Positions 35,441 through 47,019 of a stretch of 64,000 bases of DNA are shown piece after piece. A program made the position numbers and the translations under genes. The stretch covers positions 1-64,000 of the forward strand of contig JAPTJF010000244.1 in assembly GCA_029339195.1 (NCBI GenBank), in the 5' to 3' direction. The notes under the pieces are model-generated. The model ran no database searches and was not told the origin of the DNA. It was given only the letters and a program-made list of their open reading frames with translations. The stretch is from Micractinium sp. NFX-FRZ (taxonomy: Eukaryota > Chlorophyta > Trebouxiophyceae > Chlorellales > Chlorellaceae). Positions within the stretch are counted from its first letter, which is position 1, and the number at the start of each line of letters is the position of its first letter.

Positions 35441-35713
35441 ATGTCAGCCCCCCAGAACCTGAAGGGCGTGGATCAGCGGGTGGGGGACGTGCGCCGAGGC
35501 CTGGAAGACGAGCCATTGGGTGGCGCCGATGCTTTGGCCAAACACTCCATGACTCTCCCGGGCCTGGGCGCCGCCGCCCCTGGCGCCGGCAGCGCTGTTT
35601 CCGAGACGGCGGCTGCAGCTGGCAGCGCGGTGCTGACGGCGGCAGGTGCTGTGGCCGGTGCAGCCAAGAACGCGGTTGAGACGATGACGGGTGGCGAGGG
35701 GCAGCAGCGCTGA
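35441..35713 (+). CDS. Small LEA-like amphipathic protein
   Basis: Encodes 90 residues from ATG at 35441 to TGA at 35713. A polar, charged N-terminal half (GVDQRVGDVRRGLEDEP) is followed by an Ala/Gly/Ser-rich half with 11-residue-like periodicity (SAVSETAAAAGSAVL, GAAKNAVETMTGG), reminiscent of LEA-type stress proteins; this is resemblance only. The frame is open upstream to 35282, so the true start may be earlier or on an upstream exon; a candidate 5' exon starts at 35013 (MSGVLRFAFAAALNR). The neighbouring minus-strand paralogue 2 starts at 34927, so the two would share a divergent promoter. Confidence 0.5.
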   Translation: MSAPQNLKGVDQRVGDVRRGLEDEPLGGADALAKHSMTLPGLGAAAPGAGSAVSETAAAAGSAVLTAAGAVAGAAKNAVETMTGGEGQQR

Positions 35714-36148
35714 ATGGCAGCTACTACTGCCTCGGGAGCTGCGGTTGCTAACTGCCCGGGCCCTGCCCTCCCTGGCCGAGGGGGTGCAAGCGTGCCAGAT
35801 TTGACAAGGGCACTGTTCAAACGCACATGCTGTCGATCCATGGATTCATTAATTTCTGGAACAAATTGGATGATGGTGATAAATGGGTTGTTGAGGTGTA
35901 AAAAAGAGCGGCGCGGAAAAGACTGACCCTGTGCAGGCGCAGCTCAAACAGGCAACAGCAACTGCTGGGGGCAGCGCCATGCCACTCTGGTCGGCCACCA
36001 GCCGCCACCTCAGCCGCCGCTCATGCTGCGGCTGCCAGCTGCCGCCTCGGCCCAGCACCCCAGTTCCGCAGTTCCTGCCAGCGGCAGCCCCCCTTGCTGC
36101 CTCTCATTTCCTCTTATGCCCTCTCCTCTCCTCTCCTCTCCTCTCCTC
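35714..36148. other. Convergent intergenic region with CTCTC microsatellite
   Basis: Between the LEA-like stop and the MRS2 stop. A pure (ctctc)n run ends at 36150, directly overlapping the MRS2 stop codon. No gene is supported. Confidence 0.5.
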
Positions 36149-36151
36149 TCA
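36118..36151. repeat. (CTCTC)n microsatellite
   Basis: About six ctctc units, running into the MRS2 stop codon (tca at 36149-36151 on the plus strand). Confidence 0.9.
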
Positions 36152-39100
36152 GAGGCCGCCGCCGCCAATCTGCGCTCCTCCGCCGCCGCCTCCCAGGGGT
36201 GCTGTGTTGCCGCCACCGCCGCCAGCAGGGCTGAGGCCAAAGCTGGGCATGTACAGCAGACCCTTCCTGCAGGGCAATTGCCCGGGGGTGCATGGTGACG
36301 TCGGGTGTGCAGTGCAGGGGGAAGTGTGCAAGACAGGGGCGGGGCATGTATGGAAGACCCTTCCTGCAGGGGCGCTTTATAGGGGGGTGCAGGCAGTGCA
36401 CAGGGGTGGGAGCTGAGGCTACAGGCTGCGAGGAGAGGAGGAGGGGGCGCAGCAGGCGCAGGGCTGGCCAGTGGCGGCGGCTACTCGGAGCAGCAGCAGA
36501 AGCCAAACAACAACAAATGGTTTGCGGGCGGCACTACGCGATTGCAGAGAGAATGCATGCTGAGCAGAACAGCATGCTGTGCAGCACAGCACAACACAGT
36601 GCAGGGGCTGGGGGTTGCCCCCTGGCCTCCCTCGCCCTCCCCACCCTCACCCTCAACCCGCCCCAGCACAACACACTGGCAGTGCAGGGCTGGGAGGTGC
36701 CCCCCAGCCTCCCTGCCCTCACCCCCACCACCCCACCTGTCCCAGCGAAACACATTGCAAGCCTGGGGCGCCCCCTGGCCTCCCCACACGCCTTCGCCCC
36801 CCACCCCTACCCCTGCCCCTCGCCCCTGCCCCACTCTTGCCCCTTGCCCCACCTCTTTATGATCATCCCCACTGCTGTCATGGCCGCCAGGCCCAGCAGC
36901 AGCCCCACGCTGGCCACCCCCCACAGGCTGTAGGGGTCCCACCGCTCCAGGCCGCTCGTCAGGTTCATGCCAAAGATGCCTGCGGGTGGGGGCGGTTGCA
37001 TATGTTGTATTGGAGACGTGAAGAGGCGAAGTCTACTGGGCAGGCTCGCGCTGAAGGTTCCCACTTGGGAGTGGAGCGGGGTGGGGTGGGGTTGGATGGG
37101 GTGCAGTGGGTGGGCCACTGCCGAGGTCTGTGCCAAAGACGCCAGCGGGTGGGGGCGGGTGCAGGAAGGAATGTGTGGGAGGGGTGGGGAGAGAGGTGGT
37201 GGTGGGGCGAAGCCTACTGGGCAGGCTAGAAGGAATGTGTTGGATATGTGGAGAGAGGTGGGTGGTGGGGCGAAGCCCACTGGGCAGGCTCGTGCTAAAG
37301 GCGCCCACATGTCGGTGGGGCGGGGCGGGGTGAGTGGGCAGGGAAGGGCCGGGGTGGAGGGCCCCCGCGCCAGCTCGCTGGACGAGCTAATGCCAAGGAT
37401 GCCTGAAGCAAACTAGGCAGTGTTAAGGGCATTTGGGGAGGACGGGGGCCGTGCAACGTGCGGCGGGGGCAGGCACGGAAGTGGGGCAGCCAGAATGGCG
37501 CCACAAAGGCAGAATGCACAGCGGGGGGGCGTGTATGTGTGTGAGCAAGGTGGGGGAGAATGGGGTTGCTGGAAGAAGAGGCAGCCGGACTGATGCACGG
37601 TGGCAGGCTGCCAGTGCGCACGCTAGTGCTCGTGCAACAACACAGCACACTACATATTGGCACACTACAATCGTGCCCTCACCGGTGACTGCCATGTGTA
37701 TCTCGAAGCACATCAGCAGCAGGTCCACAGCCAGGCTCAGTGCCACCTGCGGCGGGGGACGGGGCAAGAGTAGGGGTGGTTGTTCCCATCCCGGCAGCGT
37801 TTTGCAGCGTTTTGCAGAGGACTGGGAGGGAGGGCGCAGCAGAGCGCAGGCCGACAGCCAATAGAGTGTCCAATCTCCTTTTCAGGTCGTGCGTGTGAGG
37901 GATGTGTACAGTGCCACCGCTGTGACAGCGTGCCCACAAGCGCGTTGCGCTTGCTGTCCAGGTCCAGGTTGATCTGGCGAGAGAACAGTATATTCATGCG
38001 TGATACAGCCTGTCTGGGCAACGGCAAAGCCATGTTCAGTCTCACCAGCGCGTTTCGCTTGCTGTCCAGATCCAGGTTGACCAGGTGCTCCGTGTTGCGG
38101 ATGCGCTCCTGCAGGATCTGGAGGCGGCTCAGGGAGGAGTCCACCTGCGCAGGGGCGGGGGGAAGAGGGGAGGGAAACGGGTGAAGGCTGAGGGCGTGAT
38201 GGACAGACGCAGTCCTGCAGGATTTGCAGGCGGCTCAGGGAGGAGTCCACCTGCGCAAGGGCGAGAGGGGATGGAGCGAGGGAGAGGAATGCAGGAGGTG
38301 GGGGGCACCCGGATGCGCCCATTGGGGGCGCTGCAAGCGGCTGAGGGAGGAGTCCACCTGCGCAGGGGTAGGGGTAGGGGGTGGAGAGAGGGAGAGGAAA
38401 TGCGGGTGGGAAGGAAGGGCGCGTGGCGGGACTCATACGCCGCTGCAGGATCTGCGGTCGGCCGAGGGACGGGTCGACCCACGCATGGGTGGCGGGGAGA
38501 GGAGGGGGCACCGGCCCTCTGCCTTCTCCACTCCCTGTGTCACCGATACTGCACCCAGCAAACACACATCAACCACACATGCACCCCTGCAGCCAGCTGG
38601 CCCCCGGCGAGGTCATTACCTCCCCGGCACTCTCACAATCACACCAGCTGGCAGGCTGTCACAGCCGCAGTACACACACCGCAGTACATATTGTATTAAT
38701 CAGTTATCGCACCTGCAGCCAGTAGGCCTCAATCAGGTCCTCAGCCTCCCCAACCTCGTCGTTATCCATGTCCATGGCAGTCTGCAGGGGAGGGAAAAGA
38801 TGCAATACCTGCGCGTCGGAATGCAACACCAGTTAAGCCTGGAATGCAACAGTGGCCGAGCAGGAGGTGGGGGATTCCAGGGTGCAGGCAGGCAGCCGCA
38901 GAAAGAAGTCCAGCGGCCAGGCGCAGGCAGCAGGCAGCACCAGAGAGGGCCATCAACCCTGCAGAAAAAACTGCCCATGGTGCCAGCACATGCACGGCCC
39001 CACAGGCGCACACCTGCTCGTACTTGCCGCCGCCCTCTCCCGCCTCTCCCTGGGGCGCCAGGCCGCAGCCGCTGCCGCTGGACGCCAGGGGCGACCCGCC

Positions 39101-42100
39101 GTCAATCCTGCGGGCAGTCGGGCAGTCGGGCAGGCAGGCAGGCAGGCAGTCGGGCAGGCAGGTGGTGTGTAGGCAGTCGGGCAGGCAGGTGGTGTGTCCG
39201 CGGCAAGCAGGTGGGCAGGGAGGCAGGGTGTGTGTAAGCGGCAGGCAGATGGGCAGGCACCCAGGTACGCTAGCGTGTGCACGAGGCGACGTGCTCCATC
39301 ATGCTGTGCATGCTGTGGTTGGTGCCCTCACCTGGACAGGCACATGCCCGCCATCTGCAGCTCGTCATCCAGCAGCTCCTCCAGGATCTCCTGCACAGCA
39401 CAGCACAGCACGACCACAGCAGGCACAGCGTGACCCTGGCGAGCCACCGCGCGCACCGCAGCATGGCGTTGCAGATTGCACGGAACGCAACGGCCAGGGC
39501 AGCCGTGCACCCAAGGGGGATGTGCGCCCATTGGCACCACAGCCTTGCCAACTCGCGCCACCGCTTGGTCTTGTTTGTGCTGGCATTCAGGCAGCTGCAT
39601 CCAGGTCGGTTGCACCAGCGCCCCGCCCACCCAAACCCAACCAAAGCGTGCCCGAGCGTGCATCCAACCCCAGCTCACCTTGATCTTGCCCACACGCGCC
39701 ACCGCCTTGTCCAGCTTGTTCTGTATCTCATACAGCTGCTCCAAGTCGGGGCGGGCCACGCTGCGCCTGATGCGAGCCAGCACTGCCACGTGGAAGCGAG
39801 GAGGGGGGCATAAGAATGTCAGGGGTGGGTGGGAGATCAGGCAAGGGAATGGCGGACGTGGAATGTCGAGCGCAGCAAACAGAGGCATCTGCATGCCCGG
39901 CCAGCATGCCTCTCGCACTCACGCCCACTCACCCGCCTACCCACCCACATGCTCGCCTGCCTGCAAACGCCAGCGCCTCCGTTCCCAACCTCAATCCCCA
40001 CCCCCACCCTAGCCACAGCCCCAAACCAGGCACGTGGTTCAACTGCAAGCCCGCCCGCACACCCGCACACACGCACCACAGACAATTGGTCCAGACACAG
40101 ACCCAAGCACGCCCTGGCCAGCTTACCTGTGAAGGTCATCGATTCCAGGCTGGCCACCTCGTAGTGCAGGATCTTGACCACCGTCAGCAGGGCCGCTTCT
40201 AGGGCGCGCAGCTCGTACGGCATGGCCTGTGTGTGAGGTTGGGGTGAGGGGGGTGGGGAGGTGAGAAGGGGGCTGTTGGGGTAACCAGTTGAGTGGGCTC
40301 CAGGCGGGCCGCCTCCGGGGCGCGCAGCTCATAGGGCATGGCCTGCGTTTAAGTGCTGGTGATGGGGGTGGGCAGGTGAGAAGGAGGTGGTTGGGGGAGG
40401 CCAGTTGAGTGGGCTCAAGGCGGGCCGCCTTGGGGGCGCGCAGCTCATAGGCAAGGCCTGTGCATGAGGTGGGGGTAAAGGGCAATTGGCGGGGTGCATG
40501 CAGGGGGGTAGCGCGAAGAGGGGGCGGTTGAGGATGGGCTGGACGTGGGTGCGGGGGAGTGGAGTGGGCCTGTGTGAGGCTGCAGCTGCCCGCACGGCCA
40601 ACGGGTTGAATGCAACATCAAATGCAACAGCACAGCACAGCTCACCTCCATTTGCTTGAGCTCCTCGAGCGACATGAAGGAGGCGGCTGGGGCCAGGCCA
40701 TCTGCTGTTTTCAGGGCAGAGTGAGCGGGGGTGGGGTGGCATTAGGTGGCGCCAACGCACGCGCCTGCTTGGCAGCGCAGCAACGGGCGCGGGCAGCGGA
40801 AGCCCACCGAAAGCAGGGCAGGTGGCAGGCAGGCAAACAAGGATGGAACCATCTGGTTTCATGCCATGAGCAAGTCTCAGCTGCTGAGCTGGCGACTGGG
40901 AGGTTGCTGACCTGGCGCATCGCTGAAGGGGTACTTGGAGGTTGCGATGTGGTTGCTGCATGGGGTTGTGGGCGGGGCTGGGCATGAGCAGGGTGGGCAG
41001 GCATCTACAAGACCAGCGGGCATCGACCTTGGGAAGCAGGGGGTGGCTTGAGGGCATAGCAATAGCTCATAACATGGCACTTGAAGAGTCATTCCGCTGG
41101 CATGCCACCCACACCAGGCGCACCGCAGGCAGCCCGGCTCAGTTCTACCTAGGGTGATTGTCCCTTGCCCCCACCCTGCATGGCCTGCACACTGCAGCTC
41201 ACTGCAGCTCACTGCACCAGCGCCACCAGCCCTGTGGCCCACCAGCCCCTTCATCCAAAGCTTCAGCCCACCACTCCATGTCACAGCAACCTCACCTGAG
41301 GCGCACCACCACCGGGTTGTCCAGGTTGGGCAGCGTGCGGGCAGAGAGGTCGGTGAGGGAGGGTACGCTGATGACCAGCGTCTTGTCCCTGGGTGAATGA
41401 GCAAGGCAGGGAGGGAGGGAGGGCGACCAGGGAAGGAGATCAGAGAGGGAGGGAGCATGGTTTTGTGTGTGGTTGACCACAGCGGTGGCGGGGACGGGCA
41501 GCAGTAGCAGGGGAGTGGAGGAGCGAGGTGCGCTTCAACCTCTCTACGCGCCTCCTCAACCGCCGCTGGTGTGCCCTCTGTCCAGCCATCCGTCACTACC
41601 CAGCCCGCCCACTGCCCACCTGCGCCCGATGGTGAGCGTCAGCCCCTCTACATCAAAGCCCGCCCACTGCCCACCTACCGCTTGATGATAAGCTTCAGCC
41701 CCTCTACGCTCATCCTCAACTGCCGCCAGCCTGCCCTCCTCCCAAACATCCCAGCCCATCCACTGCCCACTGCCCACCTGCCAATGATGAGCTTCAGGCC
41801 CTCCAGGTTCAGCACCAGAGCCTGCTTGCGGATGAAGATGGCCGAGGGGTCTGCAGAGAGGGGGCAGAGGACAAACAAGGAAGGTGGGCATGGGCTGCAG
41901 CGGTGGGAAGGATGCCTGCTTGCGGATGACGATGGCCGATGGGTCTGCAAAGAGCGAGCGCGTACAAGAGGTGGGGAGGGAATTCTGTAGGTGGGAAAGG
42001 AGGGCCGCGGGCGCAGCTTGCGGATGTTGGAGGCTTCTGCTGTCGATGCGGTTATCAAAGTAGCCCTGCCCTGAGCTTTGGAGGAAGGAAAGGAGGCGTG

Positions 42101-42878
42101 GTGCGAGCAGGCGCCACGTCTGGTTGGGCAGCAGTAGCAGAACCAATGGAAGCAGCGCCATCACTGGCGGTGGCAGCCACAGCAGCAGCAGCAGCAGCAG
42201 CTGAGTGGGAGGCAGCCCATGCACGGCGCAATCAGCCAGTGGAGCAACGCACAGGGCAGTTGGACGGCAGGGTCGAGCGCCCTAATATCCCGGTGCCTCA
42301 GCTGCAGGTCGGTGACCAGCGCCTGCTTGCGCAGGGTGGTGTAGGTGGCGTGCCCTGCAGGACCATGGTTGGCGAAATCAAGGCACGAATGTTATGGAAA
42401 CCAAGGCACTGGGCACGCCGCCGGTTGCACAGTCACCAGCTTGGCACGACATGGGACGGTGAGGGGGCGCGAGGCCTGCCGGGGGACCGAGGCATGGAGC
42501 TTGGATGGCATGCAGCCGCAGCAGCAGGAGCGGCAGCGACTTAAGCACCAGCAGCAGCCACAGGGCTGATGTGTGGGGGGCACCCTGGCACGTGGCGGTT
42601 CGTGGGGAGGGGAGGCATGCTGCAAGGGGTGCCCCCCTCGGACACCCGCTGCTGCCACCTGCCACAAACGCCGTCTGCGTGCGCACACATCAAATCCTTC
42701 TGTGTAACGCAAACCAATTTGGATCACCGTGTTCGTCGATCAGCACAATTGGCTTCTGCTTGGGCAAGTCTGAGCGAGGGGGGCGGGCACCGCCTGTAGA
42801 GCCGTTGCCGTCGCCACCGCCGCCGCCGCCCCGCTCAAAGCGGCGGCCCAGCATGAGCGGCGTGTTCTCATTAGCCAT
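36149..42878 (-). CDS. MRS2/CorA-type magnesium transporter
   Basis: Forms a pentameric Mg2+ channel in mitochondrial, plastid or other membranes. About 13 exons; start 42878 (MANENTPLMLGRRFERGGG). Family landmarks in order: LRHRDIRALDPA, then (Y)PSAIFIRKQALVLNLEGLKL as in MRS2 'YPSSILVRERAIVVNLEHIK', DKTLVISVPSLTDL, MPYELRALEAALLTV, ILEELLDDELQMAGMCL, the coiled-coil exon LSRLQILQERIRNTEHLVNL with LDSKRNAL (about 38143-38050), first membrane span ALSLAVDLLLMCFEIHMAVTG, the signature GMN in IFGMNLTSGLE (exon 36979-36853), and second span WGVASVGLLLGLAAMTAVGM. The last exon (36266-36149) adds a Gly-rich tail after a basic IIKRKG. Nearly every intron holds echoes of adjacent exon edges. Membrane targeting is not obvious from the N-terminus. 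Confidence 0.88.
36340..36371 (-). repeat. Echo of the MRS2 last exon start
   Basis: cctgcaggaagggtcttcca on the minus strand repeats the acceptor and head of the last exon (true start 36266, ctgcaggaagggtctgctg), about 103 bp upstream in gene order. Confidence 0.8.
37105..37412 (-). repeat. Degenerate echoes of the MRS2 GMN exon
   Basis: Copies near 37120-37155 (reads GVFGTDLGS) and 37368-37410 (reads GILGISSS) resemble the GMN exon head (GIFGMNLTS, true exon 36979-36853). The intervening intron is itself built of related approximately 80-110 bp units (caagcctactgggcaggct and similar). Confidence 0.65.
37930..37985 (-). repeat. Echo of the MRS2 coiled-coil exon 3' half
   Basis: Reads INLDLDSKRNALVG against VNLDLDSKRNAL in the true exon ending near 38050; it sits in the next intron, about 110 bp away. 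Confidence 0.75.
38200..38490 (-). repeat. Three echoes of the MRS2 coiled-coil exon start
   Basis: Copies at about 38205-38258 (VDSSLSRLQILQ), 38325-38365 (VDSSLSRL) and 38438-38487 (VDPSLGRPQILQ) lie upstream of the true exon start near 38143 (VDSSLSRLQILQ), each after an acceptor-like gcgcag/ggcag. Period is about 110-115 bp. Confidence 0.85.
40270..40460 (-). repeat. Two echoes of the MRS2 ELRALEAAL exon start
   Basis: Copies at about 40285-40345 and 40400-40465 read YELRAPEAARLEP and YELRAPKAARLEP, against YELRALEAALLTV in the true exon (starting near 40225). Both contain the acceptor side as well. Confidence 0.8.
41615..41715 (-). repeat. Two echoes of an MRS2 exon 3' end with donor
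   Basis: Copies near 41616-41661 and 41666-41712 repeat the end of the exon at about 41858-41778 (NLEGLKLIIG|gtgggc); they read VEGLTLTIGR and VEGLKLIIKR and keep gtgggc donors. Confidence 0.75.
41905..41957 (-). repeat. Echo of an MRS2 exon start
   Basis: Reads DPSAIVIRKQA, against PSAIFIRKQALV in the true exon starting near 41857. Spacing is about 89 bp and the preceding acceptor region is also copied. Confidence 0.8.
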
Positions 42879-43606
42879 GAGAAACGGAATATCGCTGGTC
42901 GGGCAGCCTTGCCCTTACAACGACGGGAGGCTGGTGAGCAGCGGCCAGTCGGCGGCAGCACTGGCGGCGGCCCGCCGACGGCACTGGCGGCGGCACTGCG
43001 CCACTGCCTGTAGACCGTTTGCCGTGCGGCTGTGGATGCACCAGCAATAACAGCGGGCCTTGAAGATGCGAGAGGGAGGCGAAGGAGGTGCGGCCGTGCC
43101 GGCAGGGGGCCCACTCACGGCTCGGGGGTAAAGTCTGGGCACGTGGTCAGGACTTAGGTCCCGTGCCAACTTCTTTGATCACTGCTTATTGCCACGAACC
43201 TGCTGGGCACCCTTCCTGTCACCGAATCACCGCGCTGAGCTGGCGCGCGCCACTTTGCCGGTGTCCCCGCCGCTTCGCCAGCTTGTAAACCCAGCGTCAT
43301 TGCGTCCACATTTGATCAAACTTGTTGAAGCGACTCTCCGAAAGGTCGGCACATCCCAGCGAGCGCCTGCCTCACTTCGTGCGCACACCCTCTCGGCGCC
43401 GTTTTCCAGCCATACAGAGCGCAGTAGGTGTGTGGAGACGGTTGCAGAGGTCGCCGTCACGGGCCGACGCGCGTGAGAGCAACCTGGCCAGCGCCCAGGC
43501 GCCTTGCCGCCAGGCCTGCTTCCGCCCCGCTGCCTTGCGCTTCTGCCGACCCGTCGAACCAGCGCCTGCCCCTGCAGCCCCTGCAGCAGCGGCCTGGCAA
43601 AGGCCC
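42879..43606. promoter_or_regulatory. Divergent promoter region
   Basis: About 730 bp between the MRS2 start (minus) and the unknown gene (plus). The upstream frame of the latter is open from 43322. No clear core promoter element is seen. Confidence 0.35.
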
Positions 43607-46059
43607 ATGGCTGCTCGCTTGCCGTCAGACCCAGACGCTGCGGCCTGCGACCTGGCCAGTAGAATCTACGAGGCGGGGCGGCGGCACGGCGGCATCCCAC
43701 CACAGGTGAGCCGCCAAGATGGGGGCCCTGTGTGTCTCTCTCTCTCGTTGTATATCTTGATTGGGGGCCCTGTGTGTCTCTCTCTCGTTATATATCTTAG
43801 TCGTGTGTTGCCGAGCCGCACATTCTGCACCTCTGGAGCTTTTCCCCTAGCTGCGGCCTGCCATGCCCACCCACTTGCTGCCTGTGCTGCGTGTCCTGAC
43901 CCCAACGGCGCTCGCCTCCCCTGCCGCCCCCTCCGGTGGAAGCGAAGCATGCGTTCGTTGGTCAATGTACCCCCGGCACGGGCAGTACCGCAGGGCGTGT
44001 AAAGCCCCAAAGCAAAGGCAAGCCTCCCTCACTTCTTGCCCCTCCCTCTCCCCGCTGCCTGCCACGCTCCCTGCAGGACTGCACCTTTCCCGAGACAAAG
44101 TACACAGACCCAGACTCCCTGGCGGATGCAATCATCAACCTGGGGTGCCGGGAACTGCAGGTTGGCTGGCCGAGGAGGGATGGGTGCCCAGGTGGCTGCC
44201 TGGTTGGCGGCTGGCTGGCCGAGCGGGCACTGCCTGGGGCAACAAAACAGCAAACGCCTTCCCAACCGCGCCGTCGCCTCTCATCATGCATCGCCATGCC
44301 TGTGTGCCCGCCCACCTCCCTCAGGCACAAGACATGCAGGCCCACGGCAACAGGATTGCAAAGGGGTCCCTGGGGTCGCAAGCGCAGGTGGGGAGGGTCT
44401 GGGGTAACAGGAGGGGGTCGTCCCAGGTCCTGATTGCTGTGGGGGCAAAGGCCCTGGGACTGCAAGCAGAGTGCCAAGGGGTGTCTGGGCTCGCAAGCGC
44501 AGGTGGGGCAGGGCTGGGAAAAGAGAGAGGGGGGCGTCCTGGATGCTGCGTGGGGGCAAAACCGCCGCAAGCGTATTGCCCAGGGTTCCTTGGCCTTGCA
44601 AGCCCAGCGGGGCAGGCTTGTGCAGCGGTGGGAGGGCAGGTGGGCACAGGCTTGTGCAGCGGTCGGAGGAGATGAAGTGATGCAGAGTCTGCACCAGCAG
44701 CCTGATCGGAACTACTTCATTCAATCAATCGGGTGCCTTCCTTTTTCTTTCCCCTCAATACCCTCCCCCCGTCAAGCAGTCTGTGATGGAGCGGCTGCAC
44801 CACCAGCCGGAGCCGCGTGCCGCGCAGCTGGTGCGGCAGCGAGTGCACGAAGGTGAGAGAGGGTGTCCAGGTGGCGGGCCGGGGCGCGTTCGTACGCGCC
44901 AGGCAACGCATCCCGCCCTGCCTGCGTTGCCTCACTGCTGCGCTCCACCTGCCTGACCCTTCACCCATCACCGTCAGCGCCACCTCACAGAATGGTGTTC
45001 CCGAGCCGCCTGCCCACCGCGTGTTGTACCAATTCTGCCGCACCCCGCTTCTCCCGCAGATTGGCTGCGCGGCGACGAGCACTTGAACCGCCTGGCCGAC
45101 AGAGTGATCAAGATAGGGCTGGCAGAAGAGGCAGCAGAGGGGCCACAAGTGAGGAACGACTGCTGTGCTGTGCTGTGCTGTGCTGTGCCGTGCCGTGCTG
45201 TGCTGTGCTGTGCTGTGCTGTGCTGTGCTGTGCCCACATTGTGAATAGGGTTTAGGATTGTGTGTGTGTGTGTGTGTGTGTGCTTTACTAGGCAATGGGC
45301 GAGCGCACATATGTCCCGCTGCGCACCGCCCTGCCCTGCCTATACGGCCGTGCCACGGCCAGGCGCGGCAGCGTGCGTCAGCATCCTCCGTGCCGGACGC
45401 CCCTCGCACCACCTTACACAGATACACATCTGCAGCCAAAGTTTGTGGTGTCTCCTTGCACACCTGGCAGGACCCGGAGGCGGCGGCACGCCGCGTGCTG
45501 GACGTGGCACGCAGGCGGCTGGCGGCGGCAGAGGGCAACCACGTGGTGGCGGGCGGCGACGCAGCCGAGGTGGACGCAGCCTTCGACACATTTGACCCCC
45601 CCATCAGGTGGGTATGTCCATGTGTGTGTGCCCTAGAAACCATGTGTCTGTGTGTGTGTGTATGTGCGCGTGTGTGGTCGTGACTTCACTAGGGCTGCAG
45701 GCAGGGGGCCGAGGGCCAAAGGACAATCATGCGGCGGCGGCGGCGGCGGGCACAGCATGGGGGCACGTGTGAGCCGCCCTTGTAGCCCTGCCCATGAGGC
45801 GTGAGACGCCCATCCAGGTGTGGCGTGTGTGCAAGGGAAGTGCGGTCCTGGAAGTGCGGGCGGCCAACTGCCGCCGCCTTCAGGTAATCTTTACACCCCA
45901 CCCGCCACACTGCATCCCACTCCAAAACCCCACTCGCACTGCAGGCGGCACGCCCTGGCAGACATAATTCTGCGTCGGCTGCAGCGCACCAGCGGCGGGC
46001 GCAAGGTGACGCCACCCATGGAGTCGGTTCCGGAGGGCACACTGGAGGCAGAGGCATGA
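43607..46059 (+). CDS. Unknown protein, six exons
   Basis: The family is not recognised. Six exons keep phase exactly: 43607-43705, 44077-44160, 44780-44852, 45060-45148, 45471-45607, 45945-46059, giving about 198 residues, mainly charged and helical. Segments: ASRIYEAGRRHGGIPPQ, KYTDPDSLADAIINLGCREL, QLVRQRVHEDWLRGDEHLNR, LADRVIKIGLAEEA, AARRVLDVARRRLAAAEG, AFDTFDPPIRRHALADIILR, and the tail ESVPEGTLEAEA. No membrane segment or signal is visible. The frame is open upstream (to 43322), so a longer N-terminus such as a targeting peptide is possible. Its promoter is shared divergently with MRS2. Confidence 0.65.
43720..43800 (+). repeat. 40-bp tandem duplication next to a donor site
   Basis: Two copies of gggggccctgtgtgtctctc followed by tctcgtt(g/a)tatatctt, at about 43720-43760 and 43761-43800, within intron 1 of the unknown gene, 15 bp after its donor. 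Confidence 0.85.
44330..44660 (+). repeat. Three approximately 105-118 bp intronic tandem units
   Basis: Degenerate copies at about 44353, 44471 and 44575 share the pattern aaggggt-cc/tctggg-ctcgcaagcgcaggtggggcagg. The array sits in intron 2 of the unknown gene. Here I cannot match the unit to an exon edge with confidence. Confidence 0.7.
45161..45283. repeat. (TGCTG)n and (GT)n microsatellites
   Basis: About 14 tgctg/tgccg units at 45161-45232, immediately after a gtgagg donor, followed by (gt)12 at 45259-45282. Both lie in intron 4 of the unknown gene. Confidence 0.9.
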
Positions 46060-46885
46060 GGATGGGGCCAGGAGGAGTCAGCCAGGAGGTGTCACCCAGG
46101 AGGGGTCAGCTGGGAGGGGCCAGCTGGCAGCACTGTGCAGACGTGCTCGCCAGGTGCAGCAGCAGTCCTGAGCCAACAAGATGGCCCCTCATGGTATCCT
46201 CCGCTGGAGCTTGCATCCGACCACCTCTTCTATGCGCTGCAGCTGCTCCTGCCTCTGCTGGCCGCACATGCTTTCAGCGGGACAGCATGTAAGCAGCGTG
46301 GATGGCCATTGCGGGTTGCTGGCCGTGCCCAGCGCCTGCTGCCCGCCCCGCTTTTCGCCCGCTGCTGGTAGCTGGCCGCTGCCGCTGGCCGTCCTGTTTC
46401 TTGAAACACCCGTAATGCGGGGCTGCAGACCCTTGCGTTGTTGCCACAGCGCGCACAGCAGCGGCTCTCCCAGCTTTTTCCATGGCGCAGTCTCATTGCT
46501 CAGGCCTCTGCACCCATGGATCGAGCTCCTAGCAAGCGCAGCAGCCTCGCGCTTGCACCGCTGCCCCGCCGCCCCTCCTTCTCTCTCCCGTCTCTGCGCA
46601 ACATGAAACATACTACCAGTTTGCAACTAACCAGCGGTGCCAGTTGGCAGGGAGGGGATGCACGCACAGCGCGCGTTTCCGCCAGCGTTGGCACCCGGTG
46701 CCCGCTCGACTCCCAACCCCGGCTGCCGCAGCAAGCAAGCTTGGGGCAATGCTGGTGCGTGCATTTAGGATCCTTACAGAAGCAGCACACCCATTGATGT
46801 CTCCCCCGTCAAGTCGAGGCCTGTGAATGCACACACGCGGTCATGAGCCGTGTGCCGAAACTAGCATGGCAGACGCTCTGTGCAG

Positions 46886-46925
<40 letters not shown>

Positions 46926-47019
46926 CGGCTCTTTGGTCACTGTGCAAACGCGTGAGTACTCAGTGCAGGTGGCAGCAGAAGCAATGAAAGCACACACAGG
47001 GTCGCTGCCAGCTGCCAGC
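46060..47019. other. Convergent intergenic region with (GCAG)n microsatellite
   Basis: About 960 bp between two converging stops. A (gcag)10 run lies at 46885-46925. No coding exon is supported. Confidence 0.45.

Noticed and set aside
37930..37985. A genuine extra MRS2 exon (INLDLDSKRNALVG)
   Set aside because: It would duplicate LDSKRNAL in the protein, which MRS2 proteins do not show, and the direct junction NAL|VALSLA is in phase.
38200..38490. CRISPR-like array
   Set aside because: Spacing is regular but units are degenerate exon copies in a eukaryotic intron; no cas genes.
45789..45812. Extra small exon (RRETPIQ) in the unknown gene
   Set aside because: Using it breaks phase with the last exon; direct joining of exon 5 to 45945 keeps phase.
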